Below are positions 28,682-31,653 of a stretch of DNA of 31,653 nucleotides, in pieces. Location of the stretch: assembly GCA_964521665.1 (NCBI GenBank), contig CAZFSG010000011.1, positions 1 through 31,653 of the forward strand, written 5' to 3'. The position numbers were made by a program, and so were the translations under genes. The notes under the pieces were generated by a model, which had not been told where the DNA came from, did no database searches, and saw nothing but the letters and a program-made list of their open reading frames with translations. This DNA is from JANXDG01 sp964521665. Lineage in GTDB: Bacteria; Elusimicrobiota; Endomicrobiia; DTEH01. Numbering within the stretch: the first letter of the stretch is position 1; the number at the start of each line of letters is the position of its first letter.

Positions 28682-30441
28682 ATACTTATCTGTAAAAAAA
28701 ATCTTCGTGGTGGTTGTTGAATACCTATCAGTTCCTCATATTTAATGTCAAATAGATTTTCAATATTCAAAGAAATGTTTATGTTTTTTATTGTTTTACT
28801 AAAAGAAATGTTTGTAATTAGAAATTCCTTAGGGTTAGTTTTTGTATAGAGCTTATAAGTATTTGATATAGTTGTTTTTATACCAAAAATTTTAGGAAAG
28901 AATAAAATCAAACTTAATGAATTTTTAGGATAGTTTTCTAAATACTTCAGTTCTTTTTCCTCAGGTAAATCAAAATTTTTATAATTAGATGAGTACAAAA
29001 TTGTTGTAGTTAACCCAAAAAAGTTGGAATCAATATTTATATCGTATCCGTAGGATTCAATTTTTGCTAAATTTGTTATGTTCCATGGTTCATTAGAATT
29101 TTTTGTTCTCATCCAATCAATTGCATTTGTTGGAACAAAATAATACAAAAGTGTTGATAAAGATAAATTTTTAAACTTGTTTTCTATACCTATCTCATAT
29201 CTATCAGTTTTTTCAATTTTAACTTCTTGTGATGTTTCATGGTTAGGATCCCAATAATACAGTTCTGTATAGGATGGTGTTCTAAAAACTTTTGATGACA
29301 AAATAAATACTGTTGTATTAAAATTTGGGATAAAAGTTAGTCGAATTGAATACTGTGGTAAAAATGAATATCTTGAAAGGTAATTTTCTCTAAAAGTTGA
29401 CTCAAACATAAATTTGTTAATTCTATATAATAATCCTACCCCTAAAGCATATTCTTCATCGTTGAACTTACCCATACCTTGCCAAGTAGGTAACACAGTA
29501 GATGAACCTCTACTATCAAGTTGTTTAAAAACAATTTCAAAAAATGGTTTTAAATCTAAATTAGTAAAAACTTTTGTATTAAATACACCTTTGCTCCCAT
29601 AAACTGAAGAAAAGTGTTTATTGTAATACACTTCAGGTTTTAACCTTTGTGTTGTATAATAATCAAAACCTTTTCTTAAATAAACATCAAAGTCAAAGTT
29701 TATATTATCTTTAAGGAAAAAATTTTTGTTTACTGCAGCAAAAAAAGTTCTTGTTTCTTCATATTCTTTTCTGTTTAATGTATAAAAATCTTGTGCACCA
29801 AATTTTTTTGATAAAAATCCCATCTTAAAGTTTATTTTGTCATTTTCATATTTTGCAAATAAATTATATATCTCATAATCAGTATTATCTCTATACCCTG
29901 ATGAACCTGAAATATTTGCTGAAATATAACCATTATTAAAATTTGTCATACTATTAAGTTTATAAGTGTCAAAACTCCCATATGATATTGTTAACAAATT
30001 TTTTGACTTCTTTTTTGGTACAATATTTATTACACCATTAAAAGCGTTGTTGCCATAGAAAGAAAAATTACCTGATTTTATTATTTGTATGTAATCAATA
30101 TCTTCAATACTTATTGGAAGATTACAATTATGGTGTCCAGTCTGAGGATCGTTTAAAGGGATACCATCAATAAGAATTTTTGTTTGTTCAAAATTTCCTC
30201 CCATCAATGCGACATCTTGTTGTATATCAGAACGAGCATAAATGTCTATATTATAAATTTTTAGTAATTCAAAAATATTTCTGACAGAAAATTTTTCAAT
30301 CATATCATTTGTGATTATAATTTCGTTATTTAAAAGCAATACATCTTGTGTAATACCGTATTTTGTTGCATCAAGATAAATTTCTGCTGAAGATAATGGA
30401 ACTAAAAAAATAAATAGATATAGAAAATTTTTGTATTTCAT
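28678..30441 (-). CDS. TonB-dependent outer-membrane receptor
   Basis: A 587-residue outer-membrane barrel that imports a ligand using TonB energy. A signal peptide (about 18 residues, ending PLSSA) is followed by the plug domain with DVALMGGNFEQTKILIDGIPLNDPQTGHHN and FYGNNAFNGVINIVPKK. The barrel strands fill the rest, and the C-terminus is NIENLFDIKYEE ... RRFFLQISI, the usual terminal strand. The plug resembles the cobalamin-receptor (BtuB) style. Ligand is unknown; no cobalamin riboswitch or metal-binding operator was seen upstream. AAAGGAGAG precedes the ATG. It shares a transcript with the CcdA-like gene. Confidence 0.94.
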   Translation of the reverse strand: MKYKNFLYLFIFLVPLSSAEIYLDATKYGITQDVLLLNNEIIITNDMIEKFSVRNIFELLKIYNIDIYARSDIQQDVALMGGNFEQTKILIDGIPLNDPQTGHHNCNLPISIEDIDYIQIIKSGNFSFYGNNAFNGVINIVPKKKSKNLLTISYGSFDTYKLNSMTNFNNGYISANISGSSGYRDNTDYEIYNLFAKYENDKINFKMGFLSKKFGAQDFYTLNRKEYEETRTFFAAVNKNFFLKDNINFDFDVYLRKGFDYYTTQRLKPEVYYNKHFSSVYGSKGVFNTKVFTNLDLKPFFEIVFKQLDSRGSSTVLPTWQGMGKFNDEEYALGVGLLYRINKFMFESTFRENYLSRYSFLPQYSIRLTFIPNFNTTVFILSSKVFRTPSYTELYYWDPNHETSQEVKIEKTDRYEIGIENKFKNLSLSTLLYYFVPTNAIDWMRTKNSNEPWNITNLAKIESYGYDINIDSNFFGLTTTILYSSNYKNFDLPEEKELKYLENYPKNSLSLILFFPKIFGIKTTISNTYKLYTKTNPKEFLITNISFSKTIKNINISLNIENLFDIKYEELIGIQQPPRRFFLQISI

Positions 30442-30515
30442 TATCAGAAATCTCTCCTTTAGGTTAAAGTACAGTTAACTTTTTTATAATATTTACGAAA
30501 ATCTTGCAATTTGTA

Positions 30516-30559
30516 GGTAGTAGCTGCAACTTTCATGTTGCGAAAATAATAATACTACC
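30516..30559. repeat. GGTAGTA...TACTACC palindromic element upstream of the TonB receptor gene
   Basis: Seven-base outer arms GGTAGTA (30516-30522) and TACTACC (30553-30559) enclose GCAAC...GTTGC, a short hairpin. The right flank CTACCAAATTATAATT (30555-30570) equals that at 3129-3144. The spacer 30442-30676 otherwise shows only AT-rich DNA. Confidence 0.6.
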
Positions 30560-30676
30560 AAATTATAATTTTTGTATTTCAAAGGACATTTTAGTTAACA
30601 AAACATAGATTAATAATTGTTAACCATTTATATAATTTTGGTTAACAAAAAGTCAATGTGTAAGCAAAAAATTTTT

Positions 30677-31645
30677 TTATCTTAAATGTACACAATCGCC
30701 ACAAAGAATTTCTTTTATCCCAGATGAAGTTTTTAAGATGAGCGCGCCTGTTTGAGGTGAGATATTAATTGCTTTACCCGTAACTGTTTCATTTAAAGTA
30801 ATTACTCTTACTGTATTACCAATAGTTGAAGAAATTTTTTTCCATTCTTCTACAATCTTATTGTATTTTTTATCAACAAAAACTTTATACCACTTATTTA
30901 TTTCTTTAAAAAGTTCAATTAAAAATTCTGTTAAATTAACATTTTTATTAAGTAGTATTGAAACAGAAGTTGCTTGTAGTTTATGTTTTTCAAAAAATTT
31001 TTTATCTATATTTATATTTACACCAACTCCGACAATACACCAGTTAACCTGGTCTATTTCAGTATCTGATTCAATAAGAATTCCACAAATTTTTTTGTTA
31101 TCCACTACAACATCGTTAGGCCATTTTGTAGTTGCATTTTTTATTGAGTATTTTTCTCTTAATACATTAGCGACAGATAAAGAAAAAAGGAAGTTCAAAA
31201 TAAAAATTTCTTTAGGAGAAATTTTTGGAGTTAGTATTAATGAGAACCACAAGCCACCTTTTGGCGAAAACCATTGTCTTTGAATTCTTCCTTTACCTTT
31301 AGTTTGTTCTTCAGCAATTATTAAAACTTTATCAAAATCTGTATTCTGTTGTACTATTTGTTTTGCAACATCCATTGTAGATGTTGTTGACTTATAAAAA
31401 ACCACTTGTTTAGGTATCTCAAAATTTTGTTTTAACACCTCATATGGTGAAAATGGAATTTCGACAAGTTTATATCCTAACTTTTTATTTTTTTCAATTT
31501 TATATCCTTCTTTAACAAGTTTATTTATAATTTTATGTACACCAACTCGAGAGATACCAAGAATTTTTGCAATTTTTTCTCCTGAGATAAACTGTCTAAA
31601 ATTTGTTTTTAAAACTTCTAATACTTTCAAAGTTTTGTTTTTCAT
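30677..31645 (-). CDS. birA: Bifunctional biotin ligase / biotin operon repressor
   Basis: It attaches biotin to acetyl-CoA carboxylase or other biotin proteins and probably represses biotin synthesis. The N-terminal winged helix (about 1-60; GEKIAKILGISRVGVHKIINKL) binds DNA. The ligase domain has STTSTMDVAK, the biotin-AMP loop GKGRIQRQWFSPKGGLWFSL (usually GRGRxGR), TKWPNDVVVDNKKICGILIE and VGVGVNIN. The C-terminal SH3-like domain ends with KEILCGDCVHLR. The 322-residue length is standard. It stands at the right edge; the ATG is eight bases from the window end, so its promoter is not visible. Confidence 0.95.
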   Translation of the reverse strand: MKNKTLKVLEVLKTNFRQFISGEKIAKILGISRVGVHKIINKLVKEGYKIEKNKKLGYKLVEIPFSPYEVLKQNFEIPKQVVFYKSTTSTMDVAKQIVQQNTDFDKVLIIAEEQTKGKGRIQRQWFSPKGGLWFSLILTPKISPKEIFILNFLFSLSVANVLREKYSIKNATTKWPNDVVVDNKKICGILIESDTEIDQVNWCIVGVGVNINIDKKFFEKHKLQATSVSILLNKNVNLTEFLIELFKEINKWYKVFVDKKYNKIVEEWKKISSTIGNTVRVITLNETVTGKAINISPQTGALILKTSSGIKEILCGDCVHLR

Positions 31646-31653
31646 TATAAATA

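Overview
The window is about 31.6 kb of very AT-rich, gene-dense bacterial DNA, with two 100-base runs of N that mark assembly gaps (5993-6092 and 20872-20971). The organism is anaerobic or microaerophilic: it carries superoxide reductase, a flavodiiron protein, rubrerythrin, rubredoxin and a PerR-type regulator. It has an outer membrane, shown by a TonB-dependent receptor; PdxJ-type vitamin B6 synthesis is also mostly found in Gram-negative phyla. The standard genetic code fits every long gene. A lineage cannot be proved from this window. An AT-rich Elusimicrobia-like or other uncultured diderm phylum, assembled from a metagenome, is a reasonable guess only.

Region 1 (1-7430, all minus strand, transcribed right to left) is an oxygen-defence island. 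It starts with a PerR/Fur repressor whose promoter lies in two adjacent perfect palindromes. It continues with a flavin reductase-rubredoxin fusion, a ZIP metal transporter (broken by a gap), a thioredoxin-coupled arsenate reductase, a TlpA-like thioredoxin, a ten-codon micro-ORF, rubrerythrin, an unknown membrane protein, a glutaredoxin-like protein, a short desulforedoxin-like protein, the flavodiiron protein FprA, desulfoferrodoxin, an unrecognised 90-residue ORF without a normal start codon, and a thioredoxin reductase cut by the window edge. Together they would move electrons from NAD(P)H through rubredoxin or thiol carriers to O2, H2O2 and superoxide.

Region 2 (7447-13773, minus) is a housekeeping run: polysaccharide deacetylase, RuvX, MltG, a cyclophilin-fold protein, NAD kinase, Ogg2-type 8-oxoguanine glycosylase, RlmN, AcpS and NnrD. 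A divergent two-gene ABC-2 exporter lies at 13868-15408 on the plus strand. Region 3 (15411-20805, minus) is a tightly packed operon dnaN-dciA-glmM-pdxJ-glmS, which joins the sliding clamp and a helicase-loading factor to amino-sugar and B6 synthesis.

Region 4 (21164-26812, minus) holds a small ferritin-like protein, ClpB, and an ApbE / NusG_II / Gx-EcfT fusion locus whose families recall flavin-based extracellular electron transfer. A tRNA-Ser(GCU) and a YfcE-like phosphodiesterase follow on the plus strand. Region 5 (28025-31645, minus) has biotin ligase BirA and a TonB receptor translationally coupled to a CcdA/DsbD-like membrane protein. The 500-base spacer before region 5 is full of short palindromic repeats of the type GTAG-YYGC...GCRR-CTAC, with relatives near 3110 and 30516.
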